From Alkalihalobacterium chitinilyticum (GTDB lineage Bacteria > Bacillota > Bacilli > Bacillales > Bacillaceae_F), in contig NZ_JAOTPO010000006.1 in NCBI RefSeq assembly GCF_029028005.1, positions 1-64,000 on the forward strand: a DNA stretch of 64,000 nt. Reading direction: 5' to 3'. The translations under genes and the position numbers were made by a program. Position 1 is the stretch's first letter. Each line of letters starts with the position of its first letter. Below are positions 19,058 to 29,282 of the stretch, piece by piece. The notes under the pieces are model-generated. The model was not told the DNA's origin and ran no database searches. It saw only the letters and a list, made by a program, of their open reading frames with translations.

Positions 19058-19245
19058 TTTAGCGGACACACAGGCCCTTATATCAGTAGAAAACCTCTTT
19101 TTTATTTGTTTAGAGGACTCAGAAGCCCTTATTTACTACATTTCATGATGTTTTTTAATGATTTCAAGCAAATAGAGGCCTCTCAGTCCGCCAAAAACAA
19201 AAATAGGTGTTTTACCCTCGAATAAGGTCCTCTCAGTCCGCTAAA
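19058..19245 (+). repeat. Four copies of a 25-bp motif in inverted pairs between T-box and alaS
   Basis: Motif AATAAGGNCCTCTCAGTCC plus GCTAAA occurs at 19058-19080 and 19109-19133 on the minus strand, then at 19171-19195 and 19221-19245 on the plus strand. Related copies lie at 432-499. A GTCAATGA/TCATTGAC hairpin follows at 19269-19289. These explain why the alaS gene lies over 400 nt from its T-box terminator. Confidence 0.7.
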
Positions 19246-19410
19246 TAAAGGCCGGTAGCAAAATCATCGTCAATGACATAATCATTGACTTAAAGGCTGA
19301 GCAGATTGCTCTTGCACATAATCACTGCTAGCCACCCGTCTTCCGCTTTTAGGATTATTTTTTACTTTTTTTGGTTACGATGAATAACGAGAATTAAGGA
19401 GGAATACATA

Positions 19411-22053
19411 GTGAAGAAGTTAACTTCTGCTCAAGTACGTCAAATGTATTTAGATTTCTTTAAGGAGAAAGGTCATGATGTGGAACCGAGTGCATCATTA
19501 GTACCTGTCGAGGACCCGTCACTGCTATGGATTAATAGTGGTGTAGCTACATTGAAAAAATATTTCGATGGACGAGTTATCCCGGAAAACCCTCGAATCA
19601 CAAACGCTCAAAAATCGATCCGAACCAACGATATCGAGAATGTAGGAAAAACAGCGCGCCACCATACGTTCTTTGAAATGTTAGGTAACTTTTCGATCGG
19701 TGACTATTTTAAAGAAGAAGCCATTGACTTTGCATGGGAATTTTTAACGAGTGAAAAGTGGATTGGTTTTGATCCAGAACTCTTATCGGTAACCGTTCAT
19801 CCCGAAGACGAGGAAGCCTATAACTTCTGGAAAGAAAAAATCGGGATTCCAGAAGAAAGAATAATTCGTCTTGAAGGAAACTTCTGGGACATCGGGGAAG
19901 GTCCGAGTGGTCCAAATACGGAAATTTTCTATGATCGAGGACCAAAGTATGGAAATGATGAAAATGATCCAGAACTATATCCTGGTGGAGAAAATGATCG
20001 TTATTTAGAAGTGTGGAACTTAGTATTTTCACAGTTTAACCACAATCCAGATGGTACATATACACCGCTTCCTAAAAAGAACATTGATACAGGCGCAGGG
20101 TTAGAACGACTAGTTTCAGTCATTCAAGATGTTGAAACTAACTTTGATACGGACCTCTTCATCCCGATTATCCGTGCAACAGAAGAAATTTCAGGTGTGA
20201 AGTATGGTCAGGACAAAGAAACGGATGTGTCTTTTAAAGTCATCGCAGACCACATTCGAACGGTTACGTTTGCAGTTGGTGACGGTGCACTGCCATCGAA
20301 TGAAGGACGTGGCTATGTTCTTCGTCGTCTTTTACGTCGTGCTGTTCGCTATGCAAAACTAATTCAAATTGAAAAGCCGTTCATGTATAATCTCGTTCCA
20401 ATTGTCGGAGAGATTATGGTCGATTTCTACCCGGAAGTGAAAGAAAAAGCCGACTTTATTCAAAAAGTCATTAAAAATGAGGAAGAACGCTTCCACGAAA
20501 CCCTTCATGAAGGGTTAACGATCCTGTCTAAAGTCATTGCTGAGGCTGAGAGTAAAGGTGAAACGACGATATCTGGCAAAGACGTGTTCCGTTTATATGA
20601 TACGTATGGATTCCCTGTGGATCTTACGGAAGAATATGTAGAGGAAAAAGGTCTAGTCATAGATCGTGAAGGCTTTGAGCGTGAAATGGAAGGTCAAAGA
20701 GAACGTGCACGTGCGGCTCGACAAGAAGGCGACTCGATGCAAGTTCAAGACCTTGTCTTAGGTGAATTAAAAACGGAAAGTACATTTGTCGGGTATGAAC
20801 AACTTTCAGCAGAAGCTACAGTTGAAGTCATTATTAAGGATAAAGAGTTAACTGATTTTGCAGGAACATCACCTGATACGATTCAAGTGATACTTGATGT
20901 CACACCTTTTTATGCGGAAAGCGGTGGGCAGGTTGCTGATAAAGGTGTCCTAACAGGTGATGGATTTGTGGCACATGTTGAAGACGTACAAAAAGCACCA
21001 AATGGTCAAAACCTTCATCTTGTTAAAGTAGTAGAAGGGACATTGAAAAAAGGTGCAAAAGCAGAAGCTGTTGTTTTAGAAACGAACCGTAATGGAATTG
21101 TAAAAAACCATACAGCAACACATTTATTACATCGAGCATTAAAGGATGTACTAGGAGAGCATGTCAACCAAGCTGGTTCATTAGTTTCTGAGGATCGTTT
21201 ACGTTTTGACTTCTCACACTTCGGTCAGGTGACAAGTGAAGAATTAACGAAAATCGAAGAAATCGTTAATGAAAAGATTTGGAATGCAATCTCAGTAAAT
21301 ATTATGAGTAAAAACATTGAAGAAGCTAAAGCAATGGGAGCAATGGCTTTATTCGGTGAAAAGTATGGGAATGTCGTTCGTGTCGTTCAAGTAGGCGATT
21401 ACAGTATTGAGCTTTGCGGCGGTTGTCATGTCCAAAACACAGCTGAAATCGGTCTTTTTAAAGTGATTTCTGAGTCTGGTATTGGAGCCGGTGTTAGACG
21501 TATTGAGGCTGTAACTGGCCAAGGTGCGTATGAATTTATGAATGGTCAACTCGATTTATTACGCGATGCGGCCGACCTGTTAAAAGCGAAAAACCTGAAA
21601 GATGTTCCACAACGTGTACAAACGATGCAACAACAAATCCGTGACCTTCAACGAGAGAATGAGTCACTAAGTGCTAAATTAGGAAATATGGAAGCAGGCA
21701 ACCTGATTAACGAAGTTATCGAAATTGCTGGAACTAAAGCACTAATTAAGCAAGTTCAGGCAACTGACATGGATAATTTACGAGGAATTATGGATACACT
21801 GAAAGATAAAATTACTTCAGGGGTTATCGTACTAGGAGCTGCAAGCGGTGGGAAAGTAAACATCGTTGCTGGTGTTTCTAAAGACCTTGTTGAAAAAGGT
21901 TTCCATGCTGGAAAACTAGTGAAAGAAGTTGCTACGCGTTGCGGTGGCGGTGGCGGTGGCCGTCCTGATATGGCTCAGGCAGGTGGTAAAGATCCTGAAA
22001 AGCTGGAAAGTGCTTTAAATTATGTTGAAGAATATATAAAATCAATTTCCTAA
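19411..22053 (+). CDS. alaS: Alanyl-tRNA synthetase
   Basis: The 880-aa enzyme charges tRNA-Ala. The class II catalytic core fills the first 350 residues ([32 protein letters not shown]-type GAGLERLVS motif). The editing domain carries HTATHLLH and CGGCHVQNT zinc ligands, and the C-terminal C-Ala domain ends in a glycine run ([16 protein letters not shown]). Length matches the family. It starts at GTG 19411 behind a perfect TAAGGAGGAA and is controlled by the T-box upstream. Confidence 0.97.
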   Translation: MKKLTSAQVRQMYLDFFKEKGHDVEPSASLVPVEDPSLLWINSGVATLKKYFDGRVIPENPRITNAQKSIRTNDIENVGKTARHHTFFEMLGNFSIGDYFKEEAIDFAWEFLTSEKWIGFDPELLSVTVHPEDEEAYNFWKEKIGIPEERIIRLEGNFWDIGEGPSGPNTEIFYDRGPKYGNDENDPELYPGGENDRYLEVWNLVFSQFNHNPDGTYTPLPKKNIDTGAGLERLVSVIQDVETNFDTDLFIPIIRATEEISGVKYGQDKETDVSFKVIADHIRTVTFAVGDGALPSNEGRGYVLRRLLRRAVRYAKLIQIEKPFMYNLVPIVGEIMVDFYPEVKEKADFIQKVIKNEEERFHETLHEGLTILSKVIAEAESKGETTISGKDVFRLYDTYGFPVDLTEEYVEEKGLVIDREGFEREMEGQRERARAARQEGDSMQVQDLVLGELKTESTFVGYEQLSAEATVEVIIKDKELTDFAGTSPDTIQVILDVTPFYAESGGQVADKGVLTGDGFVAHVEDVQKAPNGQNLHLVKVVEGTLKKGAKAEAVVLETNRNGIVKNHTATHLLHRALKDVLGEHVNQAGSLVSEDRLRFDFSHFGQVTSEELTKIEEIVNEKIWNAISVNIMSKNIEEAKAMGAMALFGEKYGNVVRVVQVGDYSIELCGGCHVQNTAEIGLFKVISESGIGAGVRRIEAVTGQGAYEFMNGQLDLLRDAADLLKAKNLKDVPQRVQTMQQQIRDLQRENESLSAKLGNMEAGNLINEVIEIAGTKALIKQVQATDMDNLRGIMDTLKDKITSGVIVLGAASGGKVNIVAGVSKDLVEKGFHAGKLVKEVATRCGGGGGGRPDMAQAGGKDPEKLESALNYVEEYIKSIS

Positions 22054-22139
22054 AAAGGAAAATTTAGTGTACAATTAAATCAAACTACTGTGGGTATGAA
22101 TACTCACAGAAATAGGCAGTATAGAAAGAGGTGTTTGTG

Positions 22140-22409
22140 ATGGGCTCAATGGACAATACGATGAAGTTTAATATTCAAGAAGATACGGTTGATGTCGATG
22201 TCCGCGAAGTGCTGCTAACGGTTTATGAAGCCCTTGAGGAGAAAGGTTATCACCCCATTAATCAAATTGTAGGATATCTTTTATCGGGGGACCCTGCTTA
22301 CATTCCTAGACACAAGGATGCAAGAACAATTATTCGTAAGTTAGAGCGTGACGAATTGATCGAGGAGCTAGTTAAGTCTTATTTATCACAGCACCAAAAG
22401 GAGAAGTAA
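22140..22409 (+). CDS. ireB: IreB-family regulatory protein (YrzL)
   Basis: An 89-aa UPF0297 protein ([47 protein letters not shown]). In Enterococcus, IreB is a substrate of the IreK Ser/Thr kinase and affects cephalosporin resistance. The ATG at 22140 has AAAGAGGTG upstream; the longest frame starts nine bases earlier inside that ribosome site. It overlaps the ruvX start by one base (TAATG). Confidence 0.92.
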   Translation: MGSMDNTMKFNIQEDTVDVDVREVLLTVYEALEEKGYHPINQIVGYLLSGDPAYIPRHKDARTIIRKLERDELIEELVKSYLSQHQKEK

Positions 22410-22828
22410 TGAGAATTTTAGGCTTAGATGTAGGCACTAAAACAATTGGAATTGCTGTTAGTGATGAATTAGGATGGACTGCTCAAGGAATTGAGACGTT
22501 TAGACGAAAAGAGGACGACCCGGCAGCGGATATCAATTATATTGTGAATCTTGCCAACGAGTATAAAGTTGGTAGCATCGTTGTCGGACTGCCTAAAAAT
22601 ATGAACGGAACGATTGGACCTAGCGGCGTGGCATGCCAACAATTCGCAGAAAATGTAAAAGAACATGTCGAATGCCCTGTCATCTTATGGGACGAGCGTT
22701 TAACGACGGTTGCAGCAGAACGTATGTTAATTTCTGCTGATGTAAGCCGTAAAAAGAGAAAACAAGTCATTGATAAGATGGCAGCAGTTATTATATTGCA
22801 AGGCTATTTAGACAGTAAATCAAATTGA
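22409..22828 (+). CDS. ruvX: Holliday junction resolvase-like RuvX (YqgF)
   Basis: A 139-aa RNase H-fold nuclease of the YqgF/RuvX family, implicated in 16S rRNA 5' maturation and in recombination. It has [18 protein letters not shown] at the N-terminus with the first catalytic Asp, [14 protein letters not shown] in the middle and [13 protein letters not shown] near the end. It is translationally coupled to ireB and followed by yrzB. Confidence 0.94.
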   Translation: MRILGLDVGTKTIGIAVSDELGWTAQGIETFRRKEDDPAADINYIVNLANEYKVGSIVVGLPKNMNGTIGPSGVACQQFAENVKEHVECPVILWDERLTTVAAERMLISADVSRKKRKQVIDKMAAVIILQGYLDSKSN

Positions 22829-22842
22829 TGAAGAGGTGTAGT

Positions 22843-23151
22843 ATGACACAAGAAGAAAGAGAACGTATTATTATCCCTGATGAAAATGGGGACGAGCATT
22901 TATTCGAAGAACTGTTCAAATTTACAGTAGATGAAACAGGTAAGAACTATATCTTACTTGTACCAGTCGGAGACAGTGAAGAAGATTTAGAAGATGACAT
23001 GCAAGAAGTCATTGCCTTTCAATACGAGGACAAAGAAGGCGACGATGGAAGCGACCTTGCATTAATGCCTATTGAAACGGAAGAAGAATGGGCAATGGTT
23101 GAAGAAATGTTCAATACATTCGTTGAAGAACAAGACGAGGAAGAAGAATAA
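22843..23151 (+). CDS. yrzB: DUF1292 protein YrzB
   Basis: A 102-aa very acidic protein (UPF0473/DUF1292), with GDEHLFEELFKFTVDETGKNYI, then PIETEEEWAMVEEMFNTF and a polyglutamate tail. The ATG at 22843 has AAGAGGTG six bases upstream; the longer frame overlapping ruvX is rejected. Gene order ireB-ruvX-yrzB is conserved in bacilli. Function unknown. Confidence 0.9.
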   Translation: MTQEERERIIIPDENGDEHLFEELFKFTVDETGKNYILLVPVGDSEEDLEDDMQEVIAFQYEDKEGDDGSDLALMPIETEEEWAMVEEMFNTFVEEQDEEEE

Positions 23152-23162
23152 TTAAGTTTGAA

Positions 23163-23190
23163 ACAGAGCCAACTTGGCTCTGTTTTTTTT
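23163..23190 (+). terminator. Terminator of alaS-ireB-ruvX-yrzB
   Basis: ACAGAGCC (23163-23170) pairs with GGCTCTGT (23175-23182), followed by eight T. Confidence 0.93.
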
Positions 23191-23269
23191 GGTGTGTGTG
23201 CTGTTTCCTAACAATTACGGATTGCCTTCTATAATTTCTAGGATGAGTCCGATATGAGAGGGAACAAGT

Positions 23270-23440
23270 GTAACGGGGGTCAAAACAGCGGATTGAAGCT
23301 CGAAAAAAGAGGAAAGCGAGAAAAACGGGAATCAAAGAGCCGATTGAAGCTCGAAAATAGAGGAAAGTGAGAAAAACGGGGGTCAAACAGCGGATTGAAG
23401 CTCGAAAAAAGAGGAAAGCGAGAAAAAGCGGTCGTCAAAA
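23270..23440 (+). repeat. Tandem repeat, three copies of a 51-bp unit
   Basis: The segment GATTGAAGCTCGAAAA starts at 23291, 23342 and 23393, an exact 51-bp period; each unit continues AGAGGAAAGCGAGAAAAACG. The unit shares GAGGAAAGCGAGAA with the roughly 53-bp units at 49180-49880, so the two arrays may be related. A frame stays open on the minus strand because 51 is a multiple of three, but it has no ribosome site. Confidence 0.85.
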
Positions 23441-23635
23441 GTTAGATAGAGCACGAAAAATATCGACAACGGTGCGCATCTATACATAATATCCTAACAG
23501 AATTAGAAGAGTAAGAACCTCAGTGAGGACAACACTGAAACAACTCGATTCGCATCTGGAAATAAAATCTGTCTTTTTTACACGAATAATGAAATGTTTT
23601 GTAGTATAATGGTAATCGTGAAAGGGGGATATCTA

Positions 23636-24799
23636 GTGAGTGATCAAAATAAAGATGAGCAGCTAGACAAATATGCTGAAAAAGTTCGGAGGGCAAAGGT
23701 CGTCCGCAAAATTGTTCTTATTTGCGTTGCCATTATCTTTTTAATTTTTATTTCTGCAGTAACTTTTAGTTATTTATATATTAAGTCAGCAATGGGACCT
23801 GTCGATGCTGAAAGCACAGAAATAGTCAATGTTGAAATTCCAATTGGTTCTTCTAGTACTTCGATTGGGAGGATCCTTGAAGAAGAGGGAGTCATTAAAA
23901 ACGGAACATTCTTTAGGTACTATGTAAGATATAAAAATGAATCTGGCTTTCAAGCAGGTAAGTATGAGTTAACAAAAGCGATGAATTTAGATGAAATCAT
24001 TGATGAACTTAAAGAAGGCCTAATGATGCAAGAGGCTGACCTAATGTTTACGATACCTGAAGGGTTATGGTTAGAAAATACAGCACGTTTAATTGCGAAG
24101 AATACAGACCATACTGAAGAAGAAATCATGGAAACATTAAGCAATGAAGAATATCTAGAAGAATTGATTGAACGCTATTCAGTTTTGACAGAAGATATTC
24201 TTACCGATGGGATCAGACATCCGCTAGAAGGATATTTATTCCCAGCGCGATATGATTTTGTAGATGAAGATGTTTCAATAGAAACGATTATTGAAGCGAT
24301 GATCGAACGAACGGATAAGATTGTAGCCAAATACATGTCGTATTATCCAGATCATCCGTATACGGTTCATGAGACTTTAACATTAGCGTCGATTATTGAG
24401 CGAGAAGCTCAAAAAGATCAAGATCGATACACAATTTCCGGTGTATTGTACAATCGATTAGACCGCAATATGAGGTTGCAAGTAGATCCAACGGTTGCTT
24501 ATGCAATTGGAGAACACTTATATATGACGTCTTTTGCGGACTTACGGGTAGATTCACCTTATAATACGTATATGTACGCTGGTATTCCGATTGGCCCTGT
24601 AGCAAATCCTGGGGAAGCATCGATTAAAGCTGCCTTTGAACCAGCAGAAACGGAGTACATTTATTTCTACGCAAGGTACGGTGGGGATGTACTATATACT
24701 GTTACGTATGAAGAGCATAACCAAAATGTTCAGAAGTATCGCCATGAATGGCAAGAAGCAAGACAGTCAGAAGAAAATAAAGAAGACGAAGAAGAGTAA
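23636..24799 (+). CDS. mltG: Endolytic transglycosylase MltG
   Basis: MltG cleaves nascent peptidoglycan and is thought to set glycan length. The 387-aa protein has a short cytoplasmic N-terminus, one transmembrane helix at about 26-48, and a YceG domain outside, with the catalytic glutamate in LASIIEREAQ (E255) and the QVDPTVAYAIG and DSPYNTYMYAGIPIGPVANPG motifs. GTG 23636 lies six bases after AAAGGGGGA; the upstream ORF start overlaps the probable -10 (TATAAT at 23605). Confidence 0.94.
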   Translation: MSDQNKDEQLDKYAEKVRRAKVVRKIVLICVAIIFLIFISAVTFSYLYIKSAMGPVDAESTEIVNVEIPIGSSSTSIGRILEEEGVIKNGTFFRYYVRYKNESGFQAGKYELTKAMNLDEIIDELKEGLMMQEADLMFTIPEGLWLENTARLIAKNTDHTEEEIMETLSNEEYLEELIERYSVLTEDILTDGIRHPLEGYLFPARYDFVDEDVSIETIIEAMIERTDKIVAKYMSYYPDHPYTVHETLTLASIIEREAQKDQDRYTISGVLYNRLDRNMRLQVDPTVAYAIGEHLYMTSFADLRVDSPYNTYMYAGIPIGPVANPGEASIKAAFEPAETEYIYFYARYGGDVLYTVTYEEHNQNVQKYRHEWQEARQSEENKEDEEE

Positions 24800-24820
24800 T
24801 CACAAAAATAAACAGCACGA

Positions 24821-24852
24821 GCACTAGGATGTAAGGATCCTAGTGCTTTTTA
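24821..24852 (+). terminator. Terminator of mltG
   Basis: GCACTAGGA pairs with TCCTAGTGC around an eight-base loop, followed by TTTTTAT. Confidence 0.9.
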
Positions 24853-24990
24853 TAAGTAGTCTCGTCAAGGCTTAGTAATATCACTTTTTTCTAATTCTCC
24901 ATTCACACTTTCATAAGATGAATTTCGTGAACTACGGTGATTGTGGTAAAATAAAGCGTTATAGATGTGGAATACTAAGGAGGAAAAGCG

Positions 24991-25638
24991 ATGCTTCCTA
25001 ATAATGATCATAAAATCGATGCTTATATTGAATCACTGATATGTGAGCGAAATGAGCTTCTTATAGAAATGGAGCAACTGGCAAAAGAACAACAAGTACC
25101 CATTATGGAATTAGTTGGAATTGAAACGTTGCTACAGCTGCTTAGAATGAAACAACCTAAGTCAATTCTTGAAATTGGGACAGCAATTGGTTATTCAGCA
25201 ATTCGAATGGCTCAAGCAGTAGATGATGTGAAAATCATTACGATTGAGCGTGATGAACCAAGGTACAAGCAAGCTCTAGAATTTGTTGAAAGAGCAAATG
25301 TAAGTGATCAAGTAGAAATTATCTTCGGGGATGCCTTACATGTAGGCGAACAACTTGAATTATATGCCCCATTTGATGTATTATTTATTGATGCTGCTAA
25401 AGGACAATATGAGAAGTTCTTTCAAATATACGAGCCATTGGTACGACCAGGTGGCTTAATCATTTCAGATAATGTACTATTTCGCGGCCTTGTGGCTGAA
25501 GAATATATTGAGAATAAAAATCATGCTGGCATGGCCAAAAAACTTCGTCGGTACAATGAGTGGTTGATGAAAAATGAACAGTTTACTACTACAATATTGC
25601 CAGTAGGAGACGGCATTGCCTTATCAATAAAAAAGTAA
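24991..25638 (+). CDS. trmR: tRNA 5-hydroxyuridine methyltransferase TrmR (YrrM)
   Basis: A 215-aa class I SAM-dependent O-methyltransferase (OMT family 3) with the SAM motif ILEIGTAIGYSAIRMA, acidic ERDE, DVLFIDAAKGQY and GGLIISDNVLFRG. B. subtilis YrrM/TrmR methylates ho5U34 of tRNAs to 5-methoxyuridine. The two genes that make ho5U (trhP1, trhP2) follow at once, so the three form one modification operon. Start ATG with AAGGAGGAA. Confidence 0.9.
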   Translation: MLPNNDHKIDAYIESLICERNELLIEMEQLAKEQQVPIMELVGIETLLQLLRMKQPKSILEIGTAIGYSAIRMAQAVDDVKIITIERDEPRYKQALEFVERANVSDQVEIIFGDALHVGEQLELYAPFDVLFIDAAKGQYEKFFQIYEPLVRPGGLIISDNVLFRGLVAEEYIENKNHAGMAKKLRRYNEWLMKNEQFTTTILPVGDGIALSIKK

Positions 25639-25652
25639 AGAAGGTGTAAGAC

Positions 25653-26585
25653 ATGGGGAAGAAACCAGAAATCCTAGTAACCCCAAATAGCGTTGAAGCC
25701 ATCGAACGATTAATTCAAGCGGGTGCAGATGCAATTCTAATTGGTGAACAACGTTTTGGTTTACGTTTAGCGGGGGAATTTTCTAGAGAAGATGTAAGAA
25801 AAGCAAAAGAAATTACCAAAGCGCACGGTGCAAAAGTATATGTGGCAATGAATGCCATTCTCCATAATGAACATTTGGATGAAGCATCTGACTATATGAA
25901 ATTCCTTAATGAAACGAATGTAGATGCAATTGTATTTGGGGATCCAGCGATCTTAATGTTAGCCCGTGATGTCGCTCCAACGATGAAGCTACATTGGAAT
26001 CCAGAAACGACAGCCACTAACTGGTATACAGCAAATTACTGGGGAAGACAAGGAGCAAAGCGAGCAGTCCTCGCTCGTGAAATTAATATGGATGCGATCG
26101 TGGAAAGTAAAGAGAACGCAGAAGTCGAAATCGAAGTACAAGTGCATGGCATGACGAACATGTTCCAATCCAAACGTTCATTAGTTGGGAACTACTTTGA
26201 ATATCAAGGTAAAAACCTAGAGATTGAGAAAACAGAGCAAGCGCGACAAATGTTCTTGTTCGATAAAGAACGAAATGCGAAGTACCCGATTTTTGAAGAT
26301 AAAAATGGTACCCACATCATGAGTCCGAAAGACATCTGCATCATCGATGAGTTAGAAGAAATGATTGATGCTGAAGTCGACTCGTTTAAAATCGATGGTA
26401 TTTTAAAAAGTACTGAGTATATGGAAAAAGTAACTCAAATGTATCGAGAAGCAATTGAATTATATTTAACAGATGAAGATGCGTACGCAGATAAAAAAGA
26501 AGAGTATGTTGAAAAAATTCGCGAGATCCAACCGGCAAATCGTGACATCGACACAGGCTTCTTCTTTAAAGAAACGGTTTATTAA
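25653..26585 (+). CDS. trhP1: tRNA uridine-34 hydroxylation protein TrhP1 (peptidase U32 family)
   Basis: A 310-aa U32-family protein (YrrN). The name peptidase is historical: in B. subtilis YrrN and YrrO act with prephenate in 5-hydroxyuridine formation at tRNA position 34. The barrel motifs AGADAILIGEQRFGLRL and HGAKVYVAMNAILHNEHL are visible, along with MSPKDICIIDELEEM and the DSFKIDGILKS segment. It lacks the cysteine cluster of its partner TrhP2, suggesting a heteromer. Confidence 0.88.
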   Translation: MGKKPEILVTPNSVEAIERLIQAGADAILIGEQRFGLRLAGEFSREDVRKAKEITKAHGAKVYVAMNAILHNEHLDEASDYMKFLNETNVDAIVFGDPAILMLARDVAPTMKLHWNPETTATNWYTANYWGRQGAKRAVLAREINMDAIVESKENAEVEIEVQVHGMTNMFQSKRSLVGNYFEYQGKNLEIEKTEQARQMFLFDKERNAKYPIFEDKNGTHIMSPKDICIIDELEEMIDAEVDSFKIDGILKSTEYMEKVTQMYREAIELYLTDEDAYADKKEEYVEKIREIQPANRDIDTGFFFKETVY

Positions 26586-26597
26586 GGAGGGAATACG

Positions 26598-27875
26598 ATG
26601 CAAGCTATATCAGAAGTGAACGAAACAGGAAAACGTGTCATTACAAAAAAGCCTGAACTCCTCGCACCAGCTGGTAGTTTAGAAAAGCTAAAAATTGCTG
26701 TTCATTACGGAGCTGATGCGGTCTTTATCGGTGGACAAGAGTTCGGACTTCGCTCGAATGCAGACAACTTCTCAAAAGAGGAAATGCGTGAAGGTGTTGA
26801 ATTTGCGAAGCGTTACGGGGCAAAAGTATATGTTACGACGAATATATTTGCTCATAATGAAAATATGGACGGCTTAGAAGAATACTTGGAAGGTCTTCAA
26901 GAAGTAGGCGTTACCGGTATTATTGTTGCAGATCCATTAATTATTGAAACTTGTCGTCGAGTAGCACCTAATGTTGAAGTGCACTTATCTACACAACAAT
27001 CATTAAGTAACTGGTTAGCGGTCAAGTTCTGGAAAGAGCAAGGTTTAGAGCGTGTTGTTTTAGCTAGAGAAGTTGGCTTAGAAGAAATGCTTGAAATGAA
27101 AAAACACGTGGATATCGAAATCGAAACGTTTATTCACGGTGCTATGTGTATTGCTTATTCAGGTCGCTGTGTATTGAGTAACCATATGACAGCGCGTGAC
27201 TCTAACCGCGGCGGCTGTTGTCAGTCCTGTCGTTGGGATTACGACCTATTTGAACAAAAAGAAGAAGGAAAAGGTCTCGTAAAAGAGATTCCTTTGTTTG
27301 CAGAAAATGATACCCAATATACAATGAGTCCAAAAGACCTAAACTTGCTACAATCGATTCCACAATTAATTGAAGCAGGAATTGACAGCTTAAAAGTCGA
27401 AGGTCGTATGAAGTCTATTCATTACGTTGCAACCGTTACTTCTGTATACCGAAAAGTAATTGATGCTTATTGTGCAGACCCAGACAACTTTGTCATTCAA
27501 AAAGAATGGTTAGAGGAACTAGAAAAGTGTGCGAACCGTGACTTTGCACCACAGTTCTTTGAAGAAACACCAACATTTAAAGAACAAATGTATGGTATTC
27601 ATCCGAAGCGTACGACGTATGATTTTGCTGGACTTGTCTTAGACTATGATGATGAGACTGGAATTGTCACGTTGCAGCAAAGAAACCATTTCAAACCAGG
27701 AGATGAAATTGAATTTTTCGGTCCTGAGATCGAAAACTTTGTTCAAACGGTTGAAGCGATTTGGGATGAGGATGGTAATGAATTGGATGCAGCTCGTCAC
27801 CCGTTGCAAATTGTTAAAATTAAAACGAAACACCCCGTATATCCATGGAATATGATGCGTAAAGAGGTTAAATAA
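26598..27875 (+). CDS. trhP2: tRNA uridine-34 hydroxylase TrhP2 (peptidase U32 family)
   Basis: A 425-aa U32 protein (YrrO) with the family signature [16 protein letters not shown] and a cysteine cluster CCQSCRW soon after, likely ligands of an Fe-S cluster, followed by [15 protein letters not shown] and [12 protein letters not shown]-terminal beta-barrel extension from about 345 is typical. It has the same fold as trhP1 12 nt upstream. Its stop overlaps the udk start. Confidence 0.9.
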   Translation: MQAISEVNETGKRVITKKPELLAPAGSLEKLKIAVHYGADAVFIGGQEFGLRSNADNFSKEEMREGVEFAKRYGAKVYVTTNIFAHNENMDGLEEYLEGLQEVGVTGIIVADPLIIETCRRVAPNVEVHLSTQQSLSNWLAVKFWKEQGLERVVLAREVGLEEMLEMKKHVDIEIETFIHGAMCIAYSGRCVLSNHMTARDSNRGGCCQSCRWDYDLFEQKEEGKGLVKEIPLFAENDTQYTMSPKDLNLLQSIPQLIEAGIDSLKVEGRMKSIHYVATVTSVYRKVIDAYCADPDNFVIQKEWLEELEKCANRDFAPQFFEETPTFKEQMYGIHPKRTTYDFAGLVLDYDDETGIVTLQQRNHFKPGDEIEFFGPEIENFVQTVEAIWDEDGNELDAARHPLQIVKIKTKHPVYPWNMMRKEVK

Positions 27876-28522
27876 TGAAACAAAAGCCAATCATAATTGG
27901 TGTGGCAGGAGGAACAGGTTCAGGTAAAACGACTGTTGCAAAAGAAATTTTTCACCAATTTAATCAAAAATCTATAGTATTAATCGAGCAAGATGCATAT
28001 TATAAAGACCAAAGTCACTTATCGTTTGAAGAAAGACTAGGTACGAACTACGATCATCCATTGGCATTTGACAATGATCTTCTATTGAAGCATTTACAAA
28101 CGTTGTTAAATGGCGAGTCAATAGAAGTGCCTGTTTATGACTACGCACAGCATACAAGGTCTGATACATTCATATCTGTTTTACCAAAGGATGTCATTAT
28201 TTTAGAGGGTATCTTAATTTTAGAAGATAAGCGACTTCGTGATCTAATGGATATCAAATTATTTGTTGATACAGATGCTGATATCCGGATATTAAGAAGA
28301 CTTTCTAGAGACATTCAAGAACGTGGTAGAACATTAGAGTCTGTAGTGGAGCAATATACCACTGTAGTTAGACCGATGCATTTACAGTTTATAGAACCAA
28401 CTAAGCGGTATGCTGATATCATTATTCCTGAAGGTGGACAAAATAGGGTTGCTATTGATTTGATGGTAACAAAAATCCGCTCTATTTTTGAAGCGCAGTC
28501 CTTTTTAACGAAATATCAGTAA
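27875..28522 (+). CDS. udk: Uridine kinase
   Basis: A 215-aa pyrimidine salvage kinase phosphorylating uridine and cytidine. The P-loop [12 protein letters not shown] is at residues 9-20, with DAYYKDQ and YDHPLAFD substrate segments and [12 protein letters not shown] typical of Udk. The ATG overlaps the trhP2 stop (TAATG), so translation is coupled. Confidence 0.95.
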   Translation: MKQKPIIIGVAGGTGSGKTTVAKEIFHQFNQKSIVLIEQDAYYKDQSHLSFEERLGTNYDHPLAFDNDLLLKHLQTLLNGESIEVPVYDYAQHTRSDTFISVLPKDVIILEGILILEDKRLRDLMDIKLFVDTDADIRILRRLSRDIQERGRTLESVVEQYTTVVRPMHLQFIEPTKRYADIIIPEGGQNRVAIDLMVTKIRSIFEAQSFLTKYQ

Positions 28523-28630
28523 AAACAAGAAAAAAAAGTAAAAAGTTATCATATCAGGATAGCAGGATACGTTGTTTTTGTTTATACTATAAGAGTATCT
28601 TTAAAAGGGCTTTAAAGAACTAATGGGATA

Positions 28631-28665
28631 AAGAAAAGCGAGGTGATGAACCTTGCTTTTCTTTT
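28631..28665 (+). terminator. Hairpin between udk and greA
   Basis: AAGAAAAGC (28631-28639) pairs with GCTTTTCTT (28655-28663), followed by TT. The loop contains AGGTGATG, a possible hidden ribosome site with a 17-codon frame, which I consider too weak to call. It may terminate udk or attenuate greA. Confidence 0.5.
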
Positions 28666-28737
28666 ACATAGCCTAATTTCTAGAAATATCATTTCATAGT
28701 AAATATACTTTTTTTGTAGGAAAGAGGAGTGAACGTC

Positions 28738-29214
28738 ATGGCTGAAGAAAAAACACATTATATGACCCTTGAAGGGAAACAAAAGTTAGAAGAAGAATTA
28801 GAGTTCCTAAAAACGGAAAAACGTAAAGAAGTCGTTGAACGTATTAAAGTAGCCCGAAGTTTCGGTGACCTTTCTGAGAACTCAGAGTATGATTCAGCAA
28901 AAGAAGAGCAAGCTTTTGTTGAAGGGCGTATTTCGACTTTAGAAAAAATGATTCGAGATGCAGTCATCATTAAAGAAGATGAAACGAATACTTCTGTTGT
29001 TTCTTTAGGAAAAACAGTTCGTTTCGTTGAACTTCCTGATGGAGACGAAGAAGAATATACAATTGTTGGTAGTGCAGAATCTGATCCGTTTGAAGGCAAG
29101 ATTTCAAACGACTCTCCAATGGCCCAAAGCTTACTTGGAAAATCGGTAGGTAATAAAGTAACCGTTAACACACCAGCTGGTGAAATGGAAGTTAAAATTC
29201 TAGAAGTAAAATAA
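28738..29214 (+). CDS. greA: Transcription elongation factor GreA
   Basis: GreA rescues backtracked RNA polymerase by stimulating transcript cleavage. The 158-aa protein has the N-terminal coiled coil with the acidic tip region ([22 protein letters not shown]) and the C-terminal FKBP-like domain ending in [16 protein letters not shown]. The ATG at 28738 follows AAAGAGGAG; the GTG nine bases upstream is within that site. Confidence 0.96.
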   Translation: MAEEKTHYMTLEGKQKLEEELEFLKTEKRKEVVERIKVARSFGDLSENSEYDSAKEEQAFVEGRISTLEKMIRDAVIIKEDETNTSVVSLGKTVRFVELPDGDEEEYTIVGSAESDPFEGKISNDSPMAQSLLGKSVGNKVTVNTPAGEMEVKILEVK

Positions 29215-29220
29215 TAAGGA

Positions 29221-29254
29221 AAAGAACTGTTCATTGTTGAACAGTTCTTTTTTT
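29221..29254 (+). terminator. Terminator of greA
   Basis: AAAGAACTGTTCA pairs with TGAACAGTTCTTT around a short loop and ends in T7. It also faces the convergent transpeptidase gene and may serve both. Confidence 0.92.
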
Positions 29255-29282
29255 GACTGTTTAGAAATCGAGTCTTAAGACT

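Noticed and set aside
23111-23386. 91-aa frame on the minus strand across the 51-bp repeats
   Set aside because: It stays open because the period is a multiple of three, overlaps yrzB and its terminator, and has no start signal.
28645-28700. 17-codon leader peptide upstream of greA
   Set aside because: Its ribosome site is only a couple of bases from the ATG and lies in a hairpin loop; no conserved amino acids.
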